DNA from: an uncultured Prevotellaceae bacterium | GTDB taxonomy: Bacteria > Bacteroidota > Bacteroidia > Bacteroidales > Bacteroidaceae | Assembly: GCA_946406585.1 (NCBI GenBank) | Contig: CAMJLI010000117.1 | Location: 1-6,375, forward strand | Reading direction: 5' to 3' | DNA: 6,375 nt | Shown: in pieces, positions 1-6,199 of the stretch | Numbering within the stretch: the first letter of the stretch is position 1 | Layout of the letters: each line of letters opens with the position of its first letter | Made by a program: the position numbers and the translations under genes | The notes under the pieces: generated by a model | Told to the model about the DNA's origin: nothing | Databases searched by the model: none | Seen by the model: the letters and a program-made list of their open reading frames with translations, nothing else

Positions 1-22
1 GCATTAGTATCTTGCACATTTT

Positions 23-115
23 TTATCTACGCATAAAGATTTTGTTGAATCTTTGTAACTTTGCAGCCGATTCATAGTCATTATCAATAAAGAATCCTAT
101 GTTATAGCTGCTCAT
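23..115 (-). CDS. possible 30-residue open frame after the transporter (doubtful)
   Basis: A minus-strand frame opens with ATG at 115, nine bases after the transporter stop, and runs 30 codons to TAA at 23-25. The peptide starts MSSYNIGFFIDNDYES and ends KIFMRR. The position close behind the transporter would allow co-transcription. Against it, the stretch is AT-rich, no domain is recognisable, and the same bases carry a plus-strand promoter-like box. It is most likely a chance frame in the transporter's 3' untranslated region and is recorded only because nothing else explains positions 1-124. Confidence 0.12.
   Translation of the reverse strand: MSSYNIGFFIDNDYESAAKLQRFNKIFMRR
56..63 (+). 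promoter_or_regulatory. Bacteroidales-type -7 promoter box, orphan
   Basis: TAACTTTG matches the Bacteroidetes -7 consensus TAnnTTTG exactly and is followed by CAG. The run TTTGCAGCCGAT differs at one base from TTTGCAGTCGAT just downstream of the AAA+ promoter box at 1482. No TTG was found at the expected -33 spacing. It points right, into the 3' end of the opposite-strand transporter, and no credible plus-strand gene follows. It could drive an antisense or small RNA, be a relic, or be chance. Confidence 0.35.
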
Positions 116-124
116 CACCTATTT

Positions 125-1351
125 CTATTGACCATACTTCATCTTGTCATATCCCGACAGCAGAAGCGATAAGATAGCGAAGGAGGCACCTACAAAACAG
201 ACTCCCGTCCATCCGTTATGGCTCCATCCGATGCCTGACAGCAGGGTGCCGAGACTGCCTCCGATGAAAAGGGTGGTCATAAAAATGGTGTTCACCCGGT
301 TGGTGGCTTCTGGCAATTGCTGCAAGCTGCCGCTTTGGTTGCTGATTTGCTGGCACTGCGCACCAATGTCGGCAAGGATGATGGCTGCGATGATACCCCC
401 ATACGAATCTCCGAAGATGTATGCAGCCACCCAAGCGGACAACTGACAGCTGGCCCCGATGACAGACATGCGCAAAATGCCTACCTTGGGCACGTATTTG
501 CCCACGCCACTGGCTGCCACTGCTCCTACAACACCGCATAGTGCAAGCATCCCCACCATGCCACTTCCTGCTTCGAAGGGTGGCTCTGCAAGGTGGAAGG
601 CCAGGCATGACCATACGGAGAGTACGCTGCCGAAACCCAAGGCAGGACGTAATGAATAAAGCCTAATGCGAGGATGGCTTGCAAAAATGCTTCCAACGCT
701 CCCCATCAGTTGTCGGTAGGTGCCACGGAACAGAGGCTGCATCAGCGGCATCATCACGAGCGTGACAACAAGGCCTATGAGCATAAACACCGCCACAATG
801 ATGAACATGGCACGCCATCCCAACCATTCTCCTACATATCCGCTGATGACTCTGGCAGACAGGATGCCTGTCAGAAGGCCTGATGCCACGTAACCCATGT
901 TGCGAGACTTGTTCTCGGGCCGTGAATAGAGTGTTGCCATCGGGATGTACAGTTGAGGCATGATGGAACAAAGACCCAACGTCAGCGAAGCACCCCATAT
1001 CAACCATACATTATTGGCATAAGCTATCGACAATGCTGAAACTGCAGCCACGCTCATCGCCATCATGGTGATGCGACGTACTGGTACCATGTCAGCCATT
1101 GGTACGATGAACAGCAATCCCAATGCATAGCCCACCTGTGTTATGACCGTGATGAGGTTGGCTTCGGCCTGTGTAATGCCGACACCCTGGCTTATCAGCT
1201 CCAACAATGCCTGGTTATAGTAAAGATTGGCTACGGTGAACCCTGCCAACACAGCCATCATCAGCAGGATGTGTCGGGGTATTCCTCCGTTGGGCACCAA
1301 TTGTTTCATTTTTGCATTAAACAGATAGAAGACCATTTGCGTTTGCACCAT
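125..1351 (-). CDS. MFS transporter, COG2814 (AraJ/YgaY-like) group
   Basis: A major facilitator superfamily permease of 408 residues, the usual length for 12 membrane helices. It probably exports or exchanges a small molecule across the inner membrane by ion coupling; the substrate cannot be read from the sequence. Helix 1 (about 27-48) ends in VANLYYNQALL, close to the family's VANLYYNQPLL. The loop between helices 2 and 3 has the DxxxxRR remnant of motif A (about 87-93). Residues 159-180 have the G..GILxARxxSGxxGExLGWR pattern. Residues 328-339 (ADIGAQCQQISNQ region) and the NTIFMT run near 354 also fit this group. The start is uncertain: ATG at 1351 is the longest, while ATG at 1309 (residue 15, MKQLVPNGG) leaves a 12-residue tail before helix 1, more typical of the family. 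It ends with TAG. It is transcribed away from the AAA+ gene, probably from the box at 1410-1417. Confidence 0.93.
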   Translation of the reverse strand: MVQTQMVFYLFNAKMKQLVPNGGIPRHILLMMAVLAGFTVANLYYNQALLELISQGVGITQAEANLITVITQVGYALGLLFIVPMADMVPVRRITMMAMSVAAVSALSIAYANNVWLIWGASLTLGLCSIMPQLYIPMATLYSRPENKSRNMGYVASGLLTGILSARVISGYVGEWLGWRAMFIIVAVFMLIGLVVTLVMMPLMQPLFRGTYRQLMGSVGSIFASHPRIRLYSLRPALGFGSVLSVWSCLAFHLAEPPFEAGSGMVGMLALCGVVGAVAASGVGKYVPKVGILRMSVIGASCQLSAWVAAYIFGDSYGGIIAAIILADIGAQCQQISNQSGSLQQLPEATNRVNTIFMTTLFIGGSLGTLLSGIGWSHNGWTGVCFVGASFAILSLLLSGYDKMKYGQ

Positions 1352-1409
1352 GTGTTAGGGTGTTGTCAACATCTGTGTCTTTACACCCAATTCATTCGCT
1401 ACGCTGTTG

Positions 1410-1417
1410 CAAATTTA
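1410..1417 (-). promoter_or_regulatory. -7 promoter box for the MFS transporter
   Basis: Read on the minus strand this is TAAATTTG followed by CAACAGCG, a full TAnnTTTG match. Transcription would begin a few bases to the left, near 1400-1405, leaving an untranslated leader of roughly 50 or 95 bases depending on which ATG is used. I do not see a good TTG at the -33 spacing. It sits one base from a plus-strand box. Confidence 0.5.
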
Positions 1418-1418
1418 G

Positions 1419-1426
1419 TAATTTTG
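1419..1426 (+). promoter_or_regulatory. distal -7 promoter box pointing toward the AAA+ gene
   Basis: TAATTTTG is a full TAnnTTTG match followed by C. It lies about 120 bases before the AAA+ start and back to back with the transporter's box. The -33 region of each promoter would overlap the other's -7 element. It may be an alternative promoter for the AAA+ gene, or only an AT-rich coincidence created by the near-symmetry of this stretch. Confidence 0.3.
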
Positions 1427-1481
1427 CTTTTCTTTCCACTCTTATACCTATAAAAAATCCCTTCAATCCGTTCGCTTTTTA

Positions 1482-1489
1482 TAGTTTTG
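1482..1489 (+). promoter_or_regulatory. proximal -7 promoter box for the AAA+ gene
   Basis: TAGTTTTG matches TAnnTTTG exactly and is followed by CAGTCGAT. Transcription would start near 1494-1497, giving a leader of about 50 bases before the ATG at 1548. A TTC at 1462-1464 is the nearest thing to a -33 element, with short spacing. Position and match make this the preferred AAA+ promoter. Confidence 0.5.
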
Positions 1490-1547
1490 CAGTCGATAAG
1501 AAATAGGAGCATTTGATAGACCATAAACACATTTTTATACCGGTGAT

Positions 1548-3251
1548 ATGAAGAAAGCAAGTAACAAAAGAAAGAGCAAGTGTTTAGACAAAAAGGAAAC
1601 AGCCAATGTAGAATATGAAGAAAAGATAACCATGTTCTCGGCCTTCGAGCAGATATTGTTGGAAATGGAGGACTCCAGTATGGCATATAGAGATTCATTG
1701 GAACCGTACCTTAAATACATCTCCGACCTCCAAGGTATCAATACCATTCAGGCAATTCTTATCGCTATAATTGTTGAAGGCAATTCAGACGGTAGCATTG
1801 TCACCATTTCCGACCTTGCTAGGTTTATGGACTGTCCAAGTGTGCGTGTTATGAAGTTTCATGAAGATATCGATGACTTGGTAAAACGTAAGTTCCTAAG
1901 AAAGGTGAAAAGAAAATATGGAAAAGAATCACTCGGATATGTAGTGCCAGTGGACGTATTAAAAGCCTTCAAGAACGATAGCCGTTTTGTTGCAAAGTCG
2001 CTTGCCGCAAAAGACAGCATACAGTTTTTCCAAATGTTCTTCGACTTGACACACCAGCGCAAAGAAGAGGAGATAGACACTGAAATGCTTAAAGAGGAGT
2101 TCGAACAACTTCTTGTAGCTAATGGCAACCTACGATATGTCAAGAACTTGGAGAGGTTGAATCTTCCTGACAACAGTAAGTTGATAGTGACACAAATAGC
2201 TCGTCACCTGGTGCTTAACCATCATGAAAGCATTCCTTCTGAGAGTCTGGTGTTTCTCTTCGATGACCGGCATGAGGCATTCAACGAGATTCATGACTTG
2301 GAGGAAGATAGCCATATCTTGTTGAAAAAACACATCGTGGAATATGCTGGCAAGGAGGGGCTCCTCAACCGGTCGACTTTCAAGCTCACAGTGACCGCAC
2401 GTGAGAAATTGCTGAAGGGATTCACCCTTCCCAAACGTGAAACACCTTCAGATACAATAAAGGCCAACAGCATAGTTCAAAAGGATTTGTTCTTCAATGA
2501 AGAGGTTGGACGGCAGATAGAGGATTTGTCGGAGCTGCTGGACGTGGAGAAGTTGACAGCCATTCAGACACGGCTCAAAGAGCACGGCAGGAGGACAGGC
2601 TTCGCATGCCTTTTCTATGGGGCACCTGGTACTGGCAAGACGGAGAGTGTGCTCCAGCTTGCCCACAAGACGGGGCGTGACATCATGCAGGTGGATATGT
2701 CGGAAATCAAGAGCAAATGGGTGGGGGAGAGCGAGCAGAACATCAAGGCGGTGTTCGACAACTACCGAGCACTTTGCAAGACTTGCGACAGGACTCCGAT
2801 ACTGCTCTTCAACGAAGCAGACGCCATCCTTGGCACACGCATGGGGCAGGCTTCACAGGCTGTGGACAAAATGGAAAATACCATTCAGAACATCGTCCTT
2901 CAGGAAATGGAGACGCTCGACGGCATCATGATTGCCACGACCAACCTTGAGCAGAGTCTGGACAGCGCTTTTGAGCGTCGTTTCATCTACAAGGTACGTT
3001 TTGACCGGCCAGGCATCGAGCAAAGACAGAAAATATGGCTGTCTATGTTGCCTACGCTCAGTGAGGATATGGCGCAACAACTGGCCACCTCGTATGATTT
3101 CAGTGGTGGGCAGATAGAGAACATCGTTCGCAAATGTGACGTGGAGTCCATCCTCTATGGTGAGTCCTCTGTGGACGCAGACAAGATACAGCGTTTCTGT
3201 CAAGAGGAGAGCATCCTCAAAAACAGCACCTCACGCATAGGATTTGTATAG
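1548..3251 (+). CDS. AAA+ ATPase with N-terminal winged-helix-like region
   Basis: A 567-residue protein of the SpoVK/p97-like AAA+ group (COG0464), probably a cytoplasmic hexameric remodelling ATPase; its target is unknown. The first 16 residues are Lys/Arg-rich. Residues 86-120 look like a winged-helix DNA- or protein-binding fold (TISDLARFMDCPS, then a basic stretch). Residues 150-300 are helical and charged. The ATPase module starts near 330: Walker A GAPGTGKT at 358-365 (Lys364), Walker B ILLFNE at 418-423 with Asn422 in place of the usual Asp and the catalytic Glu423 kept, sensor 1 ATTN ending at Asn466, an arginine-finger pair at Arg477-Arg478 in FERRF, and a sensor 2-like SGGQIENI near 523. 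Only one ATPase domain is present. The start at 1548 fits the promoter at 1482; ATG at 1632 is an alternative that would drop the basic tail. The 5' third is visibly more AT-rich than the ATPase part. It appears to be a single-gene unit. Confidence 0.9.
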   Translation: MKKASNKRKSKCLDKKETANVEYEEKITMFSAFEQILLEMEDSSMAYRDSLEPYLKYISDLQGINTIQAILIAIIVEGNSDGSIVTISDLARFMDCPSVRVMKFHEDIDDLVKRKFLRKVKRKYGKESLGYVVPVDVLKAFKNDSRFVAKSLAAKDSIQFFQMFFDLTHQRKEEEIDTEMLKEEFEQLLVANGNLRYVKNLERLNLPDNSKLIVTQIARHLVLNHHESIPSESLVFLFDDRHEAFNEIHDLEEDSHILLKKHIVEYAGKEGLLNRSTFKLTVTAREKLLKGFTLPKRETPSDTIKANSIVQKDLFFNEEVGRQIEDLSELLDVEKLTAIQTRLKEHGRRTGFACLFYGAPGTGKTESVLQLAHKTGRDIMQVDMSEIKSKWVGESEQNIKAVFDNYRALCKTCDRTPILLFNEADAILGTRMGQASQAVDKMENTIQNIVLQEMETLDGIMIATTNLEQSLDSAFERRFIYKVRFDRPGIEQRQKIWLSMLPTLSEDMAQQLATSYDFSGGQIENIVRKCDVESILYGESSVDADKIQRFCQEESILKNSTSRIGFV

Positions 3252-3283
3252 AAAAGAGCGTTGAAGGATAGGCTGAAACCATA

Positions 3284-3320
3284 GCCGGAAGCCTTTTCAA
3301 AAAGAAAGGAAAATTCCGGC
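3284..3320. repeat. interrupted hairpin after the AAA+ gene
   Basis: GCCGGAA (3284-3290) and TTCCGGC (3314-3320) are perfect reverse complements. An inner pair, CCTTT (3292-3296) with AAAGG (3305-3309), extends the stem after one unpaired base on the left and four on the right. No T run follows on the plus strand, so alone it would serve as a 3'-end structure rather than a standard terminator. It shares its right arm with the hairpin at 3314-3334, so the two cannot form together. Confidence 0.5.
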
Positions 3321-3334
3321 CATCAAGTCCGGAA
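3300..3334 (-). terminator. intrinsic terminator for the UGSC-fusion gene
   Basis: Read on the minus strand, TTCCGG (3334-3329), a nine-base loop and CCGGAA (3319-3314) form a six-pair, mostly GC stem. It is followed directly by a T-rich tract, TTTTCCTTTCTTTTT (3313 down to about 3299). It lies some 45 bases past the stop of the minus-strand gene, where a rho-independent terminator is expected. Confidence 0.55.
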
Positions 3335-3345
3335 GCATTCACTGT

Positions 3346-3368
3346 CATACATGTGTTGTATGTTTTTT
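3346..3368 (+). terminator. intrinsic terminator for the AAA+ gene
   Basis: CATACA (3346-3351) pairs with TGTATG (3357-3362) across a five-base loop and is followed by six T residues (3363-3368). The stem is weak, with two GC pairs, but the layout is that of a rho-independent terminator. It ends about ten bases short of the convergent gene's stop codon. Confidence 0.5.
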
Positions 3369-3378
3369 CTACCCGAAA

Positions 3379-5310
3379 TTATTCTTTTGGATTGGATATT
3401 TTGAACTCATAGAGTGGTTTATATCCACATTCTGACATTAGTTCGTCCCAATTATGGGGAAGTTCAATTAAGACGGTTGAGTAACCTCCTCCCGGCATAG
3501 TCTGTACCTTGTTGCGTGCAGCATCACCTGTAATTAGAAATTGCGTCATGCCCTTCTGCATGGTGGGTATTGTCTCAATGGAAGGGTCAGGACTGTCGTG
3601 CCATTCGGGTTTGATGGACATGGTGGCTTCCTCCGTGCGTCGTAGATGTCCCGTATATTGTCTGATGTTGTGCTCGCCCCCGTCTTTTGCTCCTCCTGGG
3701 TTGGCATAGTAGTTGGCGAATGCACGTTCGCTTAGTGGACGGCGAGAGGCACCTATGAGATAGTCCTCCAACTTTTCCACTGAGGTATAACGCTGTGCGA
3801 GGATGCGGGCCACAGGCTCGGTGAGCAGGATTGTACGGAACGTGAACTGCCGTCCGCTGCCGAGAGCGAATTGGCAGCGCTCGCTGATATCCCAAGCCAT
3901 CAGTTGGGCAATGCGTTTCGGGTCTGTGGTAGATGGCGCCATGTTGTTGCCCCAAAGCAGCGTGGAAGCTGCGGTTATGGTGTTGTCGTCCATCTGATAT
4001 CCTGTACGCACATGGTAGGGTTGCCATCCGACTCGCAGGCAGGCGGCTTCATCCTCCGCCATGCACCACGACATAGGATATCCGAAGGTGCCCATGCGGT
4101 CTTGCTTGACATAATAACCGCAGAGGTTCATCAAGGCAAGGTTCATGAAACGGCCTATGGCCATGTTTGCTCCCTCGTTGATCTCGCCTTGCCCGCTGTC
4201 GATGCCCAACTGTCTTGCCACTGGTCCGTTCAGCCAGCAGAATGGAATCCACGCATGAGTGCTTGCAAGCGTGCGTCGGAAGTCAGGGCCGCCAAGGGCT
4301 TTAGTCAAAGCAATCAAGACTGGCATCATTTCGGGCTTGCATCCTGCCATGACACCGTTCACGGCCACGTGCCACGCCGTTGTGTTGCGGTGGGCGATGG
4401 GTAGCACCGCCACAGTCTCGTCCCATTTACAGTCTGTGAAACGCATCATCTCGCTCACGCTTTCAAAAGTAGGCGGTATGATGGGCAGCCCATCAGCCCA
4501 TTTCATTTCTGTGAAATAGGCATTCACCTCCTCCAATGGGCCGAAAAACACGTCGTCACGCAAGTCACCATGGCTTGCCTTCAACGCCGATGCCGTCTCT
4601 TCGGCTGTGATGGGTCTCGTTAGTGCATCCACTATTTGTGGCCATAGGATTTCTCGCGTGTTCTTGATTAGCACCTCCTCGGAATCCAAGGCAAAGGCAC
4701 CAGGGTATTCTGCCACACGCATCACGGGCACGCCATTGTTAAGCGAAGTATAGCGGGCCTGGTTGGTGAAGCTGGGAGCGCAGATGATGACCGAAGGGAT
4801 GCCGATATGCTCAGCAGCCAGGCACGACCCCACCTCTTTCGGTGTACAAAGTCCGCAGCCGCCGTTTCCTGAAATGACGGCATCCACCTTCATTTCTCGA
4901 AGCCGTTGTTGAAAGTCATCTTTTGCCCTGCGGGTGATACCCGGAGCGGGGTAGGGGCCTGCAGTGCCTATATCGTCCAAAAGAATCACCTTTGCATCAG
5001 GATAATGCTTCTCGATGAGTCGCTTGATTTCCGGATGCGTCACGCGGCTCATGAAACTCACGCCCACCACGGCGATGGTCTTGCCATTGAGCGTGTTCAG
5101 ACGATCTGCCTGTTCAATGGGTTCCACTGTTCCACGCCCGGCAGGTGATACCACGGCATAGCCAGCTACACCAGTCATGGCTGCCGACTTGGTATCTGTA
5201 CCGATCTCGCAGGTCTCGTCACATGCAATTCTTTCTTGGGCAAAAGTATTGGTTGATAGAAGGAGATGTAAAAAAAGCAGGGTGAAAAAGGATTTTTGTA
5301 GATGTCTCAT
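3379..5310 (-). CDS. exported fusion: UGSC-type domain plus 'DGLPIIPPT' domain
   Basis: A 643-residue protein of unknown function with two recognisable parts. Residues 1-24 form a signal peptide (basic start, Leu/Phe-rich core, likely cut after NTFA), so the mature protein should be periplasmic. Residues about 60-232 resemble the UGSC family, named for a Sec/Cys-Gly-Ser-Cys motif. Here the site is Cys152-Gly-Leu-Cys155 in the run VDAVISGNGGCGLCTP, and the IPSVIIC strand follows at 171-177. Residues about 258-460 match what I recall of a family often encoded next to UGSC genes: WADGLPIIPPT (271-281), VNGVMAGCKPE (317-327), NGPVARQLGIDSG (361-373), then a long tail to 643 that I do not recognise. 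The mature part has 14 cysteines, including C30xxxC34 and C152xxC155, which suggests thiol redox chemistry; the reaction is unknown. The start at 5310 is set by the signal peptide. It is convergent with the AAA+ gene and 179 bases downstream of the GNAT gene. Confidence 0.85.
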   Translation of the reverse strand: MRHLQKSFFTLLFLHLLLSTNTFAQERIACDETCEIGTDTKSAAMTGVAGYAVVSPAGRGTVEPIEQADRLNTLNGKTIAVVGVSFMSRVTHPEIKRLIEKHYPDAKVILLDDIGTAGPYPAPGITRRAKDDFQQRLREMKVDAVISGNGGCGLCTPKEVGSCLAAEHIGIPSVIICAPSFTNQARYTSLNNGVPVMRVAEYPGAFALDSEEVLIKNTREILWPQIVDALTRPITAEETASALKASHGDLRDDVFFGPLEEVNAYFTEMKWADGLPIIPPTFESVSEMMRFTDCKWDETVAVLPIAHRNTTAWHVAVNGVMAGCKPEMMPVLIALTKALGGPDFRRTLASTHAWIPFCWLNGPVARQLGIDSGQGEINEGANMAIGRFMNLALMNLCGYYVKQDRMGTFGYPMSWCMAEDEAACLRVGWQPYHVRTGYQMDDNTITAASTLLWGNNMAPSTTDPKRIAQLMAWDISERCQFALGSGRQFTFRTILLTEPVARILAQRYTSVEKLEDYLIGASRRPLSERAFANYYANPGGAKDGGEHNIRQYTGHLRRTEEATMSIKPEWHDSPDPSIETIPTMQKGMTQFLITGDAARNKVQTMPGGGYSTVLIELPHNWDELMSECGYKPLYEFKISNPKE

Positions 5311-5346
5311 ATCATTGTTGCCGTTTACAAATAAGACGTTTCAAGT

Positions 5347-5362
5347 AATCAAAGGTTTGATT
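5347..5362. promoter_or_regulatory. inverted repeat, candidate operator of the UGSC-fusion gene
   Basis: AATCAAA-GG-TTTGATT is a perfect seven-base inverted repeat with a two-base centre, 37 to 52 bases before the start at 5310. It covers the weak minus-strand promoter box AACCTTTG (5357-5350), so a bound repressor would block it. The half-sites are in the opposite order to an FNR box (TTGAT-N4-ATCAA). The regulator is unknown, and chance in AT-rich sequence is possible. Confidence 0.35.
5350..5357 (-). promoter_or_regulatory. weak -7 promoter box of the UGSC-fusion gene
   Basis: Read on the minus strand this is AACCTTTG, one mismatch from TAnnTTTG at the first base. Transcription would start near 5343, leaving a leader of about 30 bases. 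No clear -33 TTG is seen. It was chosen for its position, for want of a better match in the 179 bases between the two genes. Confidence 0.25.
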
Positions 5363-5489
5363 TAGTCTATACTGTACATTGAAATAAATGGTATGCCTGG
5401 CACCCGCTTTCTCGCAATTATTATTGATTACCTACATATATTTCAATTTGACATTTACCTTCACATAAAATATTTCTCTTTTTGATGAG

Positions 5490-6056
5490 CTAATTGGATT
5501 TCCCATCAGTTACCACTTTCCTGAAAAGAAACATTTCATCATCTTCGCTCCAGTGCCCTTCTTCCTCCTCAGGGATGGCCGGACCGTGGAAATGCTTGTT
5601 CCAAAACTCCACTATGTGAAAACCGCAACGGTTGACATAGAAATGTATGTTGCGCTTCTCGAAATATGGGGTGATGGTCTCCCAAGTCTTGATTTCTGGA
5701 TGCATCCGCTCAACGGCTTTCCATGCCGCTTGGCCTATGCCCTTGCTGTGAACATCCGGGTTCACGAAAAGCAATTCCAAATCTCCTTTCCGGGCTTCCT
5801 TGTCAATGCTCAGTACAAGGCCGCCTACTATTTCTCCATTCATGACAATCCGGAAGGCTTCTGCTTTCTCACCATCAATCGACCGCTCGATGGTGCCACG
5901 AGAAATCACCTCGTCTCCCTCCTCACAACGCTCGTCACGCATCCCGAACTCCTCTTGCGCGCCATACTTGAACGCACGTTGGTTGTCCAATATGAATTGC
6001 TCTCGGTCATTTTTCTGGAGGGGGACGAGACTTATTGCTTCAACATTCTCTTTCAT
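5490..6056 (-). CDS. GNAT-family N-acetyltransferase
   Basis: A 188-residue, single-domain protein of the GCN5-related acetyltransferase superfamily, which moves an acetyl group from acetyl-CoA to an amine; the acceptor is not predictable here. The best evidence is motif A: the strand LELLFVNPDVH (93-103) leads into SKGIGQAAW (104-112), where Lys105-Gly-Ile-Gly108 gives the pyrophosphate-binding loop of CoA. A central strand, GEIVGGLVLSID (74-85), precedes it, and FYVNRCGFHIVEFW (139-152) is the usual C-terminal Y-x-x-x-GF region. The C-terminus is acidic (EEEEGHWSEDDE, 163-174). No signal peptide or membrane segment is present, so it should be cytosolic. The start at 6056 gives the normal length, and there is no clear Shine-Dalgarno. 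The 179 bases before the next gene make co-transcription with the UGSC gene uncertain, and I found no terminator between them. Confidence 0.92.
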   Translation of the reverse strand: MKENVEAISLVPLQKNDREQFILDNQRAFKYGAQEEFGMRDERCEEGDEVISRGTIERSIDGEKAEAFRIVMNGEIVGGLVLSIDKEARKGDLELLFVNPDVHSKGIGQAAWKAVERMHPEIKTWETITPYFEKRNIHFYVNRCGFHIVEFWNKHFHGPAIPEEEEGHWSEDDEMFLFRKVVTDGKSN

Positions 6057-6181
6057 CTTCGATACTGCTTATCATAATTACATGAATTGTTCCTTGTCAC
6101 TGATAAATTGGGGTGTTTCCGATTGATGGTTTCACCTCGGCATAACTCGAACAAGTTCGGCTCTGCTCTCGGCTCGCGCAT
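6053..6181 (-). CDS. possible 42-residue small ORF overlapping the GNAT start (doubtful)
   Basis: A minus-strand frame opens with ATG at 6181 and runs 42 codons to a TGA that overlaps the GNAT ATG as ATGA, a layout seen in translational coupling. The peptide begins MREPRAEPNLFELCRGE and continues basic and Asn-rich. The first part is encoded by the GC-rich repeat-like islet, with REP and RAEP coming from the same repeated bases. No domain is recognised. It may be a chance frame read through an intergenic repeat; the stop/start overlap is the only positive argument. Confidence 0.2.
   Translation of the reverse strand: MREPRAEPNLFELCRGETINRKHPNLSVTRNNSCNYDKQYRR
6131..6181. repeat. GC-rich intergenic islet with internal repeats
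   Basis: A strongly GC-rich patch inside an AT-rich gap. TCGGCTC occurs at 6157-6163 and again 12 bases later at 6169-6175, and TCGGCA at 6137-6142 is a third, partial copy. CGAAC-AA-GTTCG (6148-6159) is an inverted repeat. The pattern resembles short elements that, from memory, recur between genes in Bacteroidales genomes; this needs a search to establish. It lies between the stop of the partial gene and the GNAT start and could act on mRNA ends. Confidence 0.35.
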
Positions 6182-6199
6182 AAATAGGAATTTGTAATA

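Noticed and set aside
3871..4404. 177-codon plus-strand open frame inside the UGSC-fusion gene
   Set aside because: It is antisense to well-conserved motifs of the real gene, and its peptide is rich in His, Ser and Cys without any domain.
4846..4857. Selenocysteine at the UGSC motif
   Set aside because: The codon is TGC, not TGA, and the frame has no in-frame stop, so no selenocysteine decoding is needed.
5347..5362. FNR/CRP-type site upstream of the UGSC-fusion gene
   Set aside because: The half-sites are in the reverse order (ATCAA then TTGAT) from an FNR box, so only a generic inverted repeat is claimed.
5553..6077. 174-codon plus-strand open frame opposite the GNAT gene
   Set aside because: It lies antisense to a clear acetyltransferase, its peptide has no recognisable motif, and it has no promoter box. 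It is a shadow of the real gene.
6148..6159. CGAAC-AA-GTTCG as a LexA-type SOS box
   Set aside because: The Gram-positive LexA site is CGAAC-N4-GTTCG; here the spacer is two bases, and the repeat belongs to the GC-rich islet.
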